Origin: Phycisphaerae bacterium
GTDB taxonomy: Bacteria; Planctomycetota; Phycisphaerae; Phycisphaerales; SM1A02
Direction: 5' to 3'
Length of the DNA: 5,596 bases
Assembly (NCBI GenBank): GCA_016873375.1
Contig: VGXJ01000125.1
Span: 1 to 5,596, forward strand
The notes under the pieces were generated by a model. It did no database searches and was not told the DNA's origin. It saw only the letters and a program-made list of their open reading frames with translations. Of this stretch, positions 1 through 5,596 are shown in pieces; the first letter of the stretch is position 1, and every line of letters begins with the position of its first letter. Made by a program: the position numbers and the translations under genes.

Positions 1-587
1 GTGCCACCGTTCGACCGGGCGCCATCCTGGTCGGACCGTGTGCTGTGCTCGCCGGTGCATGGATTGCCGAGCGGGCCGTGATCAAGGCCAACTCGGTGAT
101 CGGTCCGCGCTGCAAGGTCGGCGGTGAGGTTGGCTCGGTGATCATCCATGGCAACAGCAACAAGGTGCATGATGGACACTTGGGCGACTGCCTGGTCGGC
201 GAGTGGGTAAACATCGGTGCTGGGGCGACTGGCAGCAACCTGCTCAACACCTACGGCGAGGTCACGACGCGGCTGGAACCGTCCTCGTCAGTCGAGCGAA
301 CCGGGCGCACCTTCTACGGCGGCATTGTGGCGGACCATGCCAAGGTCGGCATCATGGCCGCGATGACCACGGGATCGAGCTTCGGGACGGGAGCGATGAT
401 CGCCTGCGACCGCCCGCCCGCCTGCGTGGATCGTTTCGCGTGGCTGACACCGGAGCGGATGGCGCGTTACCGGTGGGACCGTTTCGAGCAGACGATGCGG
501 GCTGTGATGGCGCGTCGAGGTGCTGAGCCCGGTCCCGCGCTGCTTGACCGCTTGCGTGCCCTGCACGCTGCGGGCGAGGCGGCCTGA
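1..587 (+). CDS. GlmU-like left-handed beta-helix sugar acyltransferase, 3' part only
   Basis: The frame is open at the window edge (first whole codon at base 3) and ends at TGA 585-587, giving 194 residues of a longer protein. The visible part is a left-handed beta-helix built from hexapeptide turns (for example VIGPRCKVGGEV and VNIGAGATGSNL), followed by an Arg-rich helical tail from about residue 145. The stretch NSNKVHDGHLGD then GEWVNIGAGATGSNLLNTYG resembles the C-terminal domain of the 'alternative GlmU' family (UDP-GlcNAc diphosphorylase/glucosamine-1-phosphate N-acetyltransferase). In that family, an N-terminal nucleotidyltransferase domain would lie upstream of the window. By hand alignment, His56 of the fragment (codon 168-170) matches the catalytic His363 of E. 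coli GlmU. The role, transfer of an acetyl group to an amino sugar phosphate for UDP-GlcNAc supply, is inferred. Another sugar-nucleotide acyltransferase is possible. polA begins one base after the stop, suggesting co-transcription. Confidence 0.8.
   Translation, partial: ATVRPGAILVGPCAVLAGAWIAERAVIKANSVIGPRCKVGGEVGSVIIHGNSNKVHDGHLGDCLVGEWVNIGAGATGSNLLNTYGEVTTRLEPSSSVERTGRTFYGGIVADHAKVGIMAAMTTGSSFGTGAMIACDRPPACVDRFAWLTPERMARYRWDRFEQTMRAVMARRGAEPGPALLDRLRALHAAGEAA
576..579 (+). promoter_or_regulatory. Ribosome binding site deciding the polA start
   Basis: GAGG lies 9 bases before the GTG at 589-591, inside the last codons of the upstream gene. It supports a start at 589 over an in-frame GTG at 520, which would add 23 residues unlike Pol I and overlap the upstream gene by 68 bases. 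With the 589 start, the protein begins MAQRLCIIDGHAQFFRAYY, matching the usual N-terminus of the 5' nuclease domain. Confidence 0.6.
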
Positions 588-588
588 C

Positions 589-3480
589 GTGGCCCAACGA
601 CTCTGCATCATCGATGGCCACGCCCAGTTCTTCCGGGCCTACTACGCAATCCGTGGCGGGCTCAACAGCCCGGTCACGAACGAGCCCACCAACATGGTGT
701 ATGGCTTCTGCCAGATGCTGCTGAAGCTCGTGCGTGATGGCGGCTGCTCGCATGTTGCCTTGGTGATCGATGCCAGCGGCGACACGGAGACATTCCGATC
801 CGAGCTCTACCCCGAGTACAAGGCTCACCGTGAGCCGCCGCCGGAGGACTTCGACGGACAGGTCGAGCGTTGCCTCGAACTCGCGCGGCTCCTGCGGATT
901 CCTGTGCTCGCCGAAGCTCGCGTCGAAGCCGACGACGTCATTGCCACCCTCGTCCGATCGGTCCGTCGGGATCACCCAGGCGTGGCGATCCGCATCGCGA
1001 GCAAGGACAAGGACCTCGCGCAATTGCTCGATGGTTCCACCGTGCTCTATGACGTGCAGGCGGGCACGGAGCTCACGGCCGATGGGCTCTTCGACAGCAA
1101 GGGCGTCCGGCCGGAACACGTCGTCGACATGCTGGCGCTCATGGGCGATTCGGTCGACAATGTGCCCGGCGTGCCCGGCATCGGCCCCAAGACCGCAGCG
1201 CAGCTCGTGGTGCAGTACGGATCGATCGAGGGCGTGCTGGCGAACCTCGGCGAGCTGACACCCAAGCGGCGCGAATCGATCGAGGCGCATCGCAACCAGC
1301 TCGACCTTGCACGGACCCTGGTCCGCCTGAAGGACGACTGTGCGCTCGACTGGTCGCTCGAACGCAGCCGCCTCGACCCAGTCGCTATCGACGCCACCAC
1401 GCTCGTCGGCTTGCTCGAACTGCTTGGGTTCGGTCGTTTGCGGCAAGAGTGGATGGCGTGGCTCCGTGGGCACGGCGCCGCGGTGCCGCAGGGGTCGAGC
1501 GTCCCACCCGCACCGACAGCGGCGCCCGTCCGGCCGATCGCGCGTCGCGAGGCGCACCAGGACAGCGCCGAAGGAACGCTCTTTGCGGGTCTTGCCAGCG
1601 ATCCGTCACCCGCCCCGGTTCCGCAGCAGGCAAGCTGTGCGTGGACGATGCTGGTTGATGCACCGTCGCTCCAATCGTGGGTTGATGCCGCGCGAGCCGC
1701 ATGCGCAGGGGGTGCCGTTCTAGCCTTTGACACCGAGACGGACGAGCAACCGCCCCGTACGCCGTGCATGGTCGGCTTCAGCGCGTGCAGGGAGCAGGGC
1801 CGTGCCATCTACGTTCCCACGCGCAGCGCCGATGCCTCGACGCACCTCGACAACGAGTCCATGGTGGCTGTCCTGCGCCCATTGCTCGAGGACCCGGCCG
1901 TGCGCAAGGTTGCTCACAACGCCAAGTTCGACCTGCAGGTGCTTCGTGCGCATGGTGTGCGGGTGCAAGGTCTTGCCGGTGACACCATGATCGAGAGCTT
2001 CCTGCTCGAACCGGAGCGCTCCACGCATGGCCTGGGCGATGTTGCGCAGCAGCGCCTGGGCCAAGGCAAGCTGTCGATGGAGGCGATCACAGGAACCGGT
2101 CCGCATCGGCGCACGCTTGACCGTGTCGACGCTTCACTTACGGCGCCGTACGCCGCGACCGATGCCGACCTCACGCTCAGGCTCCACCACGACATGTCGC
2201 CGCTGCTCGATGCGCAGGGGCTCCGCCGCCTTCATGACGAAGTTGAGCTGCCGCTCGTAGCCGTGCTGGCCGACATGGAGTGGAACGGCATCCGTGTCGA
2301 GCGGGAGGAACTCCAGCGGCAGCGAACGCGACTTGAGGCGCTCATCCTCGACCTGAGGTCGCGCATCGCTGCAGCGGCACCGTGGCCGTTCAATCCCGAC
2401 AGTCCTAAGCAATTGGCTGCCGTACTCTTCAATGCGTCCGATGCCGCCACGCCCGGACTTGGCTTGCCGATCGTCAAGCGCACCAAGACCGGAGCGAGCA
2501 CCGATGCCGAGGTGCTCGAGACCCTTGCGGAAGACCCGTCAGTCACGAGCGAGCTGCCCCAGCTGATCGTGGAATACCGGCAGCTCACGAAGCTGGTGGG
2601 GACCTACCTCGTAGCCCTCGAACAGGCGATCGATCCTCGCGACGCTCGCGTGCACGCGTCGTTCCACCAGACTGGTGCGGCGACCGGCCGCCTCTCGAGT
2701 TCGGATCCCAATCTCCAGAACATCCCGATCCGGACGCCGGTGGGGCGCGAGATCCGTGCCGCCTTCACGGCACCATCAGGCCATGTGCTCTTGGCCTGCG
2801 ACTATTCACAGGTCGAGCTGCGCGTGCTTGCGCACCTGTCCGGAGATCCCGCTCTGTGTGCGGCGTTCGCCAGCGGCCAGGACATCCACACGGCCGTCGC
2901 TGCCGAGGTCAATGGCATCGATCCGACAGAGGTCACCCCCGAGCAGCGCAATGCGGCGAAGATGGTGAACTTCGGCATCGTGTACGGCATCACGCCGCAT
3001 GGTCTTGCCCGACGCATGGGTCCCGGGACCAGCCAGGCGCGCGCCAAGGAGATCATCCAGGACTACAAGGCGCGCTTTGCGGGGCTCGAGTCGTTCCTGC
3101 AGCAGTGCATCGACGACGCGCGCACGCGCGGATGGTCGACCACGATCCTCGGCCGACGCCGACCGGTGCCGCAACTCCACTCACGCAACGGCAACGAGCG
3201 CGCGCTCGGCCAGCGCATTGCCGTGAACACCGTCGTGCAGGGGAGCGCAGCCGATCTCATCAAGGTCGCCATGGTGGCGATTCACCGCGGCTTGCCCTCG
3301 ATCTCGGACGGCTCGAGGCTCCTGCTGCAGATCCACGACGAACTGGTGCTCGAGGTTCCGGAGGCAGAGGTGGCGATCGTCGAACCTTGGGTCCGGGAGT
3401 GCATGCAGCAGGCGATCCCGATGCGGGTGCCCATCGTGGTCTCGAGCCACTGGGGACCTCGGTGGCTTGACGCTAAGTGA
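589..3480 (+). CDS. polA: DNA polymerase I with 5' nuclease, proofreading and polymerase domains
   Basis: This is a complete family A polymerase of 963 residues (E. coli Pol I has 928), which fills gaps and removes RNA primers in repair and lagging-strand synthesis. The 5' nuclease domain (about 1-290) has Asp9, Asp115/Asp116, Asp140/Asp142 and Asp187/Asp190, then the helix-hairpin-helix VPGVPGIGPKTA. A Pro/Ala-rich linker (about 300-360) accounts for most of the extra length. The 3'-5' exonuclease keeps all catalytic positions: Asp381 and Glu383 in FDTETDE, Asp448 in NAKFD, and Tyr521 and Asp525 in YAATDAD, so proofreading should be active. The polymerase domain has TGRLSS (Arg701), motif A DYSQVELR (Asp738), motif B RNAAKMVNFGIVYG (Arg787, Lys791, Phe795, Tyr799) and motif C QIHDELVLEV (His916, Asp917, Glu918). 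Phe795 matches E. coli Phe762, as in most bacterial Pol I. The start is GTG 589, one base after the upstream stop, which suggests translational coupling. Confidence 0.98.
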   Translation: MAQRLCIIDGHAQFFRAYYAIRGGLNSPVTNEPTNMVYGFCQMLLKLVRDGGCSHVALVIDASGDTETFRSELYPEYKAHREPPPEDFDGQVERCLELARLLRIPVLAEARVEADDVIATLVRSVRRDHPGVAIRIASKDKDLAQLLDGSTVLYDVQAGTELTADGLFDSKGVRPEHVVDMLALMGDSVDNVPGVPGIGPKTAAQLVVQYGSIEGVLANLGELTPKRRESIEAHRNQLDLARTLVRLKDDCALDWSLERSRLDPVAIDATTLVGLLELLGFGRLRQEWMAWLRGHGAAVPQGSSVPPAPTAAPVRPIARREAHQDSAEGTLFAGLASDPSPAPVPQQASCAWTMLVDAPSLQSWVDAARAACAGGAVLAFDTETDEQPPRTPCMVGFSACREQGRAIYVPTRSADASTHLDNESMVAVLRPLLEDPAVRKVAHNAKFDLQVLRAHGVRVQGLAGDTMIESFLLEPERSTHGLGDVAQQRLGQGKLSMEAITGTGPHRRTLDRVDASLTAPYAATDADLTLRLHHDMSPLLDAQGLRRLHDEVELPLVAVLADMEWNGIRVEREELQRQRTRLEALILDLRSRIAAAAPWPFNPDSPKQLAAVLFNASDAATPGLGLPIVKRTKTGASTDAEVLETLAEDPSVTSELPQLIVEYRQLTKLVGTYLVALEQAIDPRDARVHASFHQTGAATGRLSSSDPNLQNIPIRTPVGREIRAAFTAPSGHVLLACDYSQVELRVLAHLSGDPALCAAFASGQDIHTAVAAEVNGIDPTEVTPEQRNAAKMVNFGIVYGITPHGLARRMGPGTSQARAKEIIQDYKARFAGLESFLQQCIDDARTRGWSTTILGRRRPVPQLHSRNGNERALGQRIAVNTVVQGSAADLIKVAMVAIHRGLPSISDGSRLLLQIHDELVLEVPEAEVAIVEPWVRECMQQAIPMRVPIVVSSHWGPRWLDAK

Positions 3481-3511
3481 TCGCTCGTCTGCGCATCACC
3501 ACGCTGTCCCC

Positions 3512-3530
3512 AAGGCCCACCAAGGGTCTT
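3512..3530 (+). terminator. Candidate weak terminator of the polA transcript
   Basis: AAGGCCC (3512-3518) can pair with GGGTCTT (3524-3530) around the loop ACCAA, giving a 7-bp stem with one G-U pair. It lies 32 bases past the polA stop and just before the next promoter, which is the right place. The following bases (CTCGT) make a poor U-tract, so termination by this hairpin alone is doubtful. Confidence 0.35.
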
Positions 3531-3538
3531 CTCGTAGG

Positions 3539-3566
3539 TTGACGAACCCTAGGAAGCCGCTACACT
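3539..3566 (+). promoter_or_regulatory. Sigma-70-type promoter for tRNA-Asp
   Basis: A -35 box TTGACG (3539-3544) and a -10 box TACACT (3561-3566) are separated by 16 bases. Each differs from consensus at one or two positions. Transcription would begin near 3573, leaving a leader of about 42 bases before the tRNA. The position between the polA end and the tRNA gene supports the call. Confidence 0.65.
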
Positions 3567-3577
3567 TTCCCGTCCAC

Positions 3578-3608
3578 CGCCAGCGATGGCGTTGGGGCGC
3601 TTCGGCGC
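3578..3608 (+). other. Twin tetraloop hairpins in the tRNA-Asp leader
   Basis: CGCCA-GCGA-TGGCG (3578-3591) is a 5-bp stem capped by a GNRA-type loop. Five bases later, GCGC-TTCG-GCGC (3597-3608) is a 4-bp stem capped by a C(UUCG)G loop. The second ends 6 bases before the mature tRNA 5' end. An alternative pairing, CCAGCG (3580-3585) with CGCTGG (3606-3611), would disrupt both. The structures are visible in the sequence. A role in RNase P processing or in protecting the precursor is inference. Confidence 0.45.
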
Positions 3609-3614
3609 TGGTTA

Positions 3615-3688
3615 GGGGTGGTAGCTCAATTGGTTAGAGTACCGGCCTGTCACGCCGGTGGTTGCGGGTTCGAGTCCCGTCCGCCTCG
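3615..3688 (+). tRNA. tRNA-Asp (anticodon GTC)
   Basis: A full cloverleaf is visible. The acceptor is GGGGTGG (3615-3621) with CCGCCTC (3681-3687), and the D stem is GCTC/GAGT. The anticodon stem CCGGC/GCCGG encloses the loop CTGTCAC, with anticodon GTC at 3649-3651. The variable loop is TGGTT, and the T stem is GCGGG/CCCGT with loop TTCGAGT. The discriminator is G (3688), and C38 and G10-U25 are present, all typical of tRNA-Asp. CCA is not encoded, so it must be added by a nucleotidyltransferase. The acceptor contains two G-U pairs (2:71 and 5:68). The gene has its own upstream promoter and a hairpin terminator starting 4 bases after its end. Confidence 0.97.
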
Positions 3689-3691
3689 TTC

Positions 3692-3728
3692 AAACGCCCT
3701 CGATCGTTCAGTCGATTGAGGGCGTTTT
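3692..3728 (+). terminator. Rho-independent terminator after tRNA-Asp
   Basis: Arms 3692-3706 and 3713-3727 form a 15-bp stem, with a single G-U pair and otherwise perfect, around a 6-base loop TTCAGT. The 3' arm runs into TTTT (3725-3728). The stem begins 3 bases after the tRNA discriminator, so it should end the tRNA-Asp transcript. The opposite strand has only TTT after the hairpin, so bidirectional action is possible but weaker. Confidence 0.85.
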
Positions 3729-3735
3729 CGTACCC

Positions 3736-3739
3736 GGAG
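3736..3739 (+). promoter_or_regulatory. Ribosome binding site of the zinc-ribbon gene
   Basis: GGAG lies 6 bases before ATG 3746. It selects this ATG over the GTG at 3662 in the same open frame, which falls inside the tRNA-Asp gene and cannot be the real start. Confidence 0.7.
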
Positions 3740-3745
3740 CGCTGC

Positions 3746-4009
3746 ATGGCACATCGCATCGATCCCGACGAGGGGCCCTCGCACGATGACATTCGTCGGC
3801 TCCAAAGGCCGCGTCCTGGATTTTGTCCCGATTGCGGCCGTGCCGTCGCCGAAGACGCCGACATCTGTCCGGGTTGCGGCCACTGGATCGCCGGCAGTCC
3901 GTTGCGCGAACCGCCCGTGGCGCACCACATCCGGCGGCAGCATCGGGTGCTGCTGGCGCTGGTGCTCCTGGCCGTGATGGTGCTGCCGTTGCTGCGCGCC
4001 TGCTCGTAA
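3746..4009 (+). CDS. Small zinc-ribbon protein with C-terminal membrane anchor
   Basis: This is an 87-residue protein of unknown function. Residues 1-25 are polar and charged. Residues 27-45 form a compact zinc ribbon: Cys27 and Cys30 in CPDCG, then Cys41 and Cys44 in CPGCG, with only ten residues between the pairs. Residues 68-83 (VLLALVLLAVMVLPLL) are a single hydrophobic segment, preceded by basic residues (HHIRRQHR) and ending in RACS. This suggests a tail-anchored or C-terminally anchored membrane protein with the ribbon in the cytoplasm. The start is ATG 3746 with a good GGAG. It begins only 18 bases after the tRNA-Asp terminator, and no separate promoter is visible, so expression may depend on read-through. 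It converges with tRNA-Lys, 18 bases away. The arrangement of CxxCG pairs argues for a real gene, but its partner or ligand cannot be named. Confidence 0.8.
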   Translation: MAHRIDPDEGPSHDDIRRLQRPRPGFCPDCGRAVAEDADICPGCGHWIAGSPLREPPVAHHIRRQHRVLLALVLLAVMVLPLLRACS

Positions 4010-4027
4010 GCGGTGCACGAAGGAGAA

Positions 4028-4100
<73 letters not shown>

Positions 4101-4112
4101 GTTGGGGCGGGG

Positions 4113-4141
4113 AGTATAGGAACTGCTTGCCTCGTTGGCAA
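4113..4141 (-). promoter_or_regulatory. Near-consensus promoter for tRNA-Lys
   Basis: On the minus strand, -35 TTGCCA (4141-4136) and -10 TATACT (4118-4113) are separated by exactly 17 bases. The -10 box is followed by a C-rich stretch, and the tRNA begins 12 bases after it. The predicted start near 4106 leaves a leader of only about six bases. The -35 lies 13 bases past the secA stop, so the promoter is wholly intergenic. A 5-bp dyad (TTGCC/GGCAA, 4127-4141) overlaps the -35 box. Confidence 0.75.
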
Positions 4142-4154
4142 CCCATGCGCGCGA

Positions 4155-5596
4155 TCAGGCCTCGGCCTTCTGACGGGCACCGCAGCACTTGCCGTACTTC
4201 TTGCCGCTGCCGCACGGACAGGGCTCGTTGCGGCCGACGATTGCCGCGCCGTCGACGGGCTTGCGCGGTATCGCGGGGAGCGGTGCCGACGGTGCCTGCA
4301 GCGCGGGATCCTGCGTGCCCGCATCGTTCGATGCTGGTGCCGCCTGGGCGGGACGCGGCATCGCCAACTGCAATCGGCCCTTGAAGATCAGGTCAGTCAC
4401 CCGATCACGGGCCGCCAGCTCCATCTCGGCGTACAGCCGACTCGACTCGCGCTTGAACTCGATGCGGGGGTCCTTTTGGCTGAAGCTTCGGAAGCCGATC
4501 GAGTCACGCAACTGGTCCATCGCGTGCAGGTGGTCCTTCCATGTTGCATCCAAGACCTGCACGAGCACCATCTGTTCGAAGGTCGTGAGTTCCTCGCGGT
4601 GCTTGGGATCGGTGGATGCACGCTGGCGCGCGATGGCGACCAGGCTTTCGCGGATTTCGCGTGGGTCACTGGATGGGAGCGTAGACGGTGTCCAGTCCAC
4701 GCCATGGCGATCACGGGCCCAAGTGCAGAAGAGCTCAAGGGCCTCCGGATGCTGCGCCGCAAGCATGGCACCCGTTCGCTCGACCCACGCGTCGATCGCG
4801 AAGCTCGCTTCGCGATCGGCGTAGACCGAGTTGGCAAGCCGCTGGAGGTTCGACGAGACTTCCTTGGGATCTGGGGATGGCCCCAGATCCGCCACCGTCA
4901 CCGGGCGGTTCCACTTGGCGCTGCACCAGCGGGCCAGCTCTGCACGGCTCCAGTCGTTGGCCACCATGGGCTCGAGCGCGGCAGTATCGATGGCGTCGAA
5001 CCGTGCCCGCATCGCCACCTCAAGCGCTGCCCGCACCTCGCGCCGCCCGCCTTCGAGGCAGGCGTCCGAGAGATCGCAGTCCCAGGTCTTCTTGGCCCAC
5101 TCGCGCAGCAGGGCCGGGTCGAGGTGTTCCGCGTCATCATCCGGAAGGAACTCGTTGAGTGCCGTGTCGATCGAGGCAAGGGCCTCTTCGTGCGTGTCGG
5201 TGCGGACTGCCCGGAGCATGCCTTCGCGGTCCTTGCCTCGGAACCGGTCCGGTTCGATGTGGATGCCGAAGTGCTCCCGGACCCATTCGCTCACGCACCT
5301 CGGTGCATGAAGGGGATCGAGATACGTCGACACGGCATCCTGTGCGGATGCATCGACCTTCTCCAGCGTGATGGAGCGAAGGTCCTTGCCCTCGAGGATG
5401 CGCTGGCGCAGGCCGTAGAACTTCCCGCGCTGCACGTTCAGCGGCTCGTCATATTCCAGGATGCTCTTACGCATCTGGAAGTTGCGCTCTTCGACCTTCT
5501 TCTGGGCGCGGGCCACGGCGCGGGTCAGCATGGGGGCCTCGATCGCGTCGCCTTCGCGCATGCCGAGCACGCTCAGGGCCCTCAGCGTGGCTGGAC
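4155..5596 (-). CDS. secA: SecA preprotein translocase ATPase, C-terminal 479 residues
   Basis: SecA is the motor that drives unfolded preproteins through SecYEG. Only the C-terminal part is in the window; the 5' part with the nucleotide-binding domains lies beyond 5596. Numbering here starts at the Val codon 5570-5568, eight residues into the fragment. Residues 1-50 match the helical scaffold entry (LGMREGDAIEAPMLTRAV, AQKKVEERNF, ILEYDEPLNVQR). Residues 340-378 (LDATWKDHLHAMDQLRDSIG, then QKDPRIEFKRES) are the end of the scaffold. Residues 405-444 are a Pro/Ala-rich linker, and 446-464 are the zinc-binding SEC-C tail with CPCGSGKKYGKCC (Cys451, 453, 462, 463), which in the family binds SecB or ribosomes. 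The oddity is the wing segment between EYD and LDATW, about 300 residues, with internal repeats described separately. The TGA stop is at 4157-4155, followed directly by the tRNA-Lys promoter. Confidence 0.97.
   Translation of the reverse strand, partial: PATLRALSVLGMREGDAIEAPMLTRAVARAQKKVEERNFQMRKSILEYDEPLNVQRGKFYGLRQRILEGKDLRSITLEKVDASAQDAVSTYLDPLHAPRCVSEWVREHFGIHIEPDRFRGKDREGMLRAVRTDTHEEALASIDTALNEFLPDDDAEHLDPALLREWAKKTWDCDLSDACLEGGRREVRAALEVAMRARFDAIDTAALEPMVANDWSRAELARWCSAKWNRPVTVADLGPSPDPKEVSSNLQRLANSVYADREASFAIDAWVERTGAMLAAQHPEALELFCTWARDRHGVDWTPSTLPSSDPREIRESLVAIARQRASTDPKHREELTTFEQMVLVQVLDATWKDHLHAMDQLRDSIGFRSFSQKDPRIEFKRESSRLYAEMELAARDRVTDLIFKGRLQLAMPRPAQAAPASNDAGTQDPALQAPSAPLPAIPRKPVDGAAIVGRNEPCPCGSGKKYGKCCGARQKAEA
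4608..5297 (-). repeat. Four degenerate tandem protein repeats within the SecA wing
   Basis: Four copies of a motif are spaced 57-69 residues apart. They centre on Trp96, Trp158, Trp215 and Trp284 (numbered from the Val codon at 5570). Each has an aromatic or His at +5 (Phe101, Trp163, Trp220, His289), a hydrophobic residue at +9 (Ile105, Leu167, Val224, Trp293) and Phe or Leu at +14 (Phe110, Leu172, Leu229, Leu298). A charged turn containing Glu follows at +20 to +22 (Glu116, 178, 237, 305), then a helix rich in Arg, Ala and Leu. The last two copies share the turn PSxDPxEV/I. E. coli SecA appears to hold one comparable unit in its helical wing. The repetition is read by eye at protein level. 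DNA identity between copies is low, so the duplication is old. Confidence 0.6.

Noticed and set aside
520..588. An upstream GTG start for polA adding 23 residues
   Set aside because: The added residues do not resemble Pol I, overlap the upstream gene, and the GTG at 589 has a well-placed GAGG and the canonical N-terminus.
352..1557. A 401-codon open frame on the minus strand opposite the acyltransferase/polA genes
   Set aside because: It lies antisense to well-supported genes, its translation is rich in Arg, Ala and His without recognisable domains, and long antisense frames are common in GC-rich coding DNA.
1047..1808. A 253-codon minus-strand open frame inside polA
   Set aside because: It is the antisense shadow of the polA linker and exonuclease region, with low-complexity Ser/Arg/Ala composition and no motif.
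2856..3470. A 204-codon plus-strand frame overlapping the polymerase domain
   Set aside because: It is an out-of-frame shadow of polA (Arg/Gly/His-rich); the polA frame there holds motifs A, B and C intact.
3476..3503. An inverted repeat GTGAT...ATCAC over the polA stop
   Set aside because: The stem is short, has a bulge and no U-tract; the hairpin at 3512-3530 is a better terminator candidate.
3662..3745. An N-terminal extension of the zinc-ribbon protein starting inside tRNA-Asp
   Set aside because: It would translate the tRNA and its terminator; ATG 3746 has its own GGAG.

Overview
This is a compact, uniformly GC-rich bacterial chromosome segment carrying housekeeping genes. I see no mobile element, CRISPR array, phage gene or other accessory island. 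The best guess for the source is a GC-rich Planctomycetota-like bacterium. The reasons are a GlmU-like left-handed beta-helix protein of the 'alternative GlmU' type (as I recall, found in Bacteroidota and Planctomycetota), a SecA with a much enlarged wing region, and tRNA genes without encoded CCA. This placement is inference, with low to moderate confidence.

Layout. On the + strand, the window opens inside the 3' part of a sugar-acyltransferase-like gene (to 587). One base later comes a complete polA (589-3480), so the two probably share an mRNA. A 134-base gap follows, holding a candidate weak polA terminator, a promoter (3539-3566) and a structured leader. Then come tRNA-Asp(GTC) (3615-3688), a strong hairpin terminator (3692-3728) and a small gene for a zinc-ribbon protein with a C-terminal membrane segment (3746-4009). 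On the - strand, the window ends inside secA, whose 3' third is present (4155-5596). Just downstream of secA lie a near-consensus promoter (4113-4141) and tRNA-Lys(CTT) (4028-4100), which converges on the zinc-ribbon gene.

How the parts relate. They serve core functions: envelope sugar precursor metabolism (probable), DNA repair and replication (Pol I with all three activities apparently intact), protein export (SecA), and translation (two tRNAs with their own promoters). Apart from the tight acyltransferase-polA pair, nothing suggests a dedicated pathway.

The most unusual feature is in SecA. The segment between the EYD motif and the LDATWKDH scaffold helix is about 300 residues, against roughly 125 in E. 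coli SecA from memory. It appears to be built from four degenerate tandem copies of a Trp-centred motif resembling the single helical-wing segment of ordinary SecA. Secondary points are twin tetraloop hairpins in the tRNA-Asp leader, a terminator wedged between a tRNA and a small gene, and an almost leaderless tRNA-Lys transcription unit. I did not find a clearly novel multi-gene system.
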